From assembly GCA_937872005.1 (NCBI GenBank), contig CALMPQ010000333.1:1-6433 (forward strand): a DNA stretch of 6,433 nt. Reading direction: 5' to 3'. This document shows positions 6,048 through 6,433 of the stretch, one piece after another. Each line of letters starts with the position of its first letter. Position 1 is the stretch's first letter. A program made the translations under genes and the position numbers. This DNA comes from an uncultured Propioniciclava sp. Lineage in GTDB: Bacteria > Actinomycetota > Actinomycetes > Propionibacteriales > Propionibacteriaceae. A model generated the notes under the pieces. The model searched no databases. It was not told the DNA's origin and saw only the letters and a list, made by a program, of their open reading frames with translations.

Positions 6048-6140
6048 ATGACCCGACACGCGGACTCCCGCCAGGCCCACACCGCGCCCATCGCGCGCGG
6101 CATGTGTGTTGCTGCCTGTCCGTGTTGTTGTCGCGCCTGA
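6048..6140 (+). CDS. Cysteine-rich leader peptide (attenuator uORF)
   Basis: A 30-codon open reading frame whose product ends MCVAACPCCCRA: five cysteines in the last eleven residues, three of them consecutive (TGT codons at 6123, 6126 and 6129), just before the TGA at 6138. The start has AAGGAA at 6033-6038, nine bases upstream, and a promoter about 46 bases before it. Short poly-cysteine ORFs upstream of sulfur genes act in mycobacteria as cysteine-responsive attenuators: ribosomes slow on the Cys codons when cysteine is short, which changes folding or access in the leader. Here the frame is followed at once by alternative hairpins and then by the start of a probable sulfur transporter gene, which fits that role. 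The inner ATG at 6102 could give a 12-residue form, but it has no ribosome binding site. The peptide probably has no function beyond being translated. Confidence 0.72.
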   Translation: MTRHADSRQAHTAPIARGMCVAACPCCCRA

Positions 6141-6172
6141 CGCTCACCGCGTGAGCCGTCGTCGCTGACGGC
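6139..6172 (+). promoter_or_regulatory. Two mutually exclusive hairpins directly after the leader peptide
   Basis: Hairpin 1 is GCTCAC-CGC-GTGAGC (6142-6156). It can extend to GACG/CGTC with one bulged C, covering 6139-6160 and so reaching into the leader stop codon. Hairpin 2 is GCCGTC-GTCGCT-GACGGC (6155-6172). They share 6155-6160, so only one can form fully. A ribosome paused on the Cys codons or sitting at the stop would cover hairpin 1 and free hairpin 2. The fold is read by eye; no energies were computed. Confidence 0.5.
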
Positions 6173-6230
6173 CCCGCCACCCGGACGCCCCGCGCCCACC
6201 TCGCACCGAACCCCTTCTGCATGCGGCGCA

Positions 6231-6293
6231 CATTCACGCCCGGTGAATGGCAAAGAATTGCATTCCCATGCCCTTTCGCGGCATTGCTGTGCC
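6231..6293 (+). promoter_or_regulatory. Second set of competing stems in the transporter leader
   Basis: CATTCAC (6231-6237) and GTGAATG (6243-6249) form a perfect 7-bp stem with a GCCCG loop. The 3' arm can instead pair through GAATG (6245-6249) with CATTC (6261-6265). Downstream, GGCA (6280-6283) and TGCC (6290-6293) form a small stem followed by TTTCTTCC, and GGCA at 6249-6252 can compete for either TGCC (6269-6272 or 6290-6293). This fits an attenuator leader, but the short stems could be chance. The 187-base stretch 6141-6327 holds no gene that I can see. Confidence 0.4.
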
Positions 6294-6327
6294 TTTCTTC
6301 CCTCCCTCATTCATCAGGAGAATACCC

Positions 6328-6402
6328 ATGATCTTCACCGGCCTGCTGCTGGGCGTCGCGCTCGGCTTCGTCTTCCAACCTGAGTTGGGTCAAGCGGCTT
6401 AG
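6328..6402 (+). pseudogene. Interrupted 5' end of a YeeE/YedE-type sulfur transporter gene
   Basis: ATG at 6328 has AGGAG (6316-6320) seven bases upstream. It encodes MIFTGLLLGVALGFVFQ, the first transmembrane helix expected at the N-terminus of YeeE/YedE (DUF395) sulfur-transport proteins, the family that includes thiosulfate importers. In that family this helix is normally followed by a basic RGRFC-type segment and several more helices. Here the reading frame changes character after codon 17 (about 6378) to PELGQAA and stops at 6400-6402. This abrupt loss, the drop in G+C, and an intact promoter, leader peptide and ribosome binding site indicate a gene cut by an insertion or rearrangement. 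With only 17 residues the family assignment depends on the short match plus the cysteine leader; another small membrane protein cannot be excluded. Confidence 0.55.
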
Positions 6403-6433
6403 TGCCTTGAGCTGGCTTGTTTGAGGTCGTCAA
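6379..6433. mobile_element. Possible end of an inserted element
   Basis: The last 55 bases are visibly lower in G+C than the coding regions, carry no continuation of the transporter frame and begin with CCTGAGTTGGGTC at the break. They contain a small inverted repeat, TCAAG (6390-6394) and CTTGA (6406-6410). The position is right for an insertion-sequence terminus, but no transposase lies in the window, I do not recognise the family, and no second end or target duplication can be checked here. Confidence 0.35.

Noticed and set aside
4632..6080. A 482-codon minus-strand open frame overlapping the lipoprotein gene and the leader peptide region
   Set aside because: It is an Arg/Gly/His-rich shadow of the lipoprotein gene in another frame; the real frame has a signal peptide, lipobox and propeller repeats.
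1..6433. tRNA, rRNA or CRISPR array
   Set aside because: No regularly spaced repeats, tRNA-like TTCGANNC arm sets or rRNA-like stretches were seen on either strand.

Overview
The window reads as chromosome from a high-GC Gram-positive actinobacterium. G+C is high with strong G/C preference at third codon positions. Other signs are the C-terminal half of a 13E12/DUF222-type HNH endonuclease, TANNNT-type -10 boxes set 6-7 nt before start codons (leaderless style), a poly-cysteine leader peptide, and a TTTCGAC/GCTCAACC repeat of the kind I recall from Nocardioides/Janibacter-like genomes. A propionibacterial or micrococcal lineage is the best guess; genus cannot be fixed by eye.

Layout, left to right. 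(1) 52-1430, minus strand: scoA-scoB, the two subunits of succinyl-CoA:3-ketoacid CoA-transferase, two bases apart with a strong SD between them. The scoA 3' end carries a dispersed-repeat-like sequence. (2) 1571-2602, a scarred region: a terminator, a minus-strand gene for a small membrane-anchored protein without a convincing start, and head-to-head with it the C-terminal part of an HNH endonuclease gene. The HNH remnant lacks its N-terminal domain and carries two compensating frameshifts. One deletion near 2100 would explain both missing 5' ends. (3) 2604-4161: a PucR-type regulator (minus) and a DinB/DUF664 protein (plus) diverge from a 43-nt gap with leaderless-looking promoters for both. 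The DinB/DUF664 protein appears to have lost its middle, including the C-terminal histidine motif, by an in-frame deletion. (4) 4154-5869, minus: a PQQ-type beta-propeller lipoprotein whose stop overlaps the DinB stop in an 8-bp palindrome. (5) 5967-6402, plus: an AT-rich promoter, a 30-codon leader peptide ending in a cysteine-dense run, a leader with mutually exclusive hairpins, then the first 17 codons of what looks like a YeeE/YedE sulfur (thiosulfate) transporter. That frame breaks off at about 6378 into unrelated, lower-GC sequence running to the window edge, most simply the end of an inserted element.

How the genes work together: scoAB activates acetoacetate with CoA from succinyl-CoA. 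The right-hand unit looks like cysteine-responsive attenuation of sulfur uptake, now probably disconnected from its target. The other genes show no shared pathway. The most notable items are the poly-Cys attenuator with its interrupted transporter, and the number of decayed genes (HNH, DinB, transporter) in about 4.5 kb.
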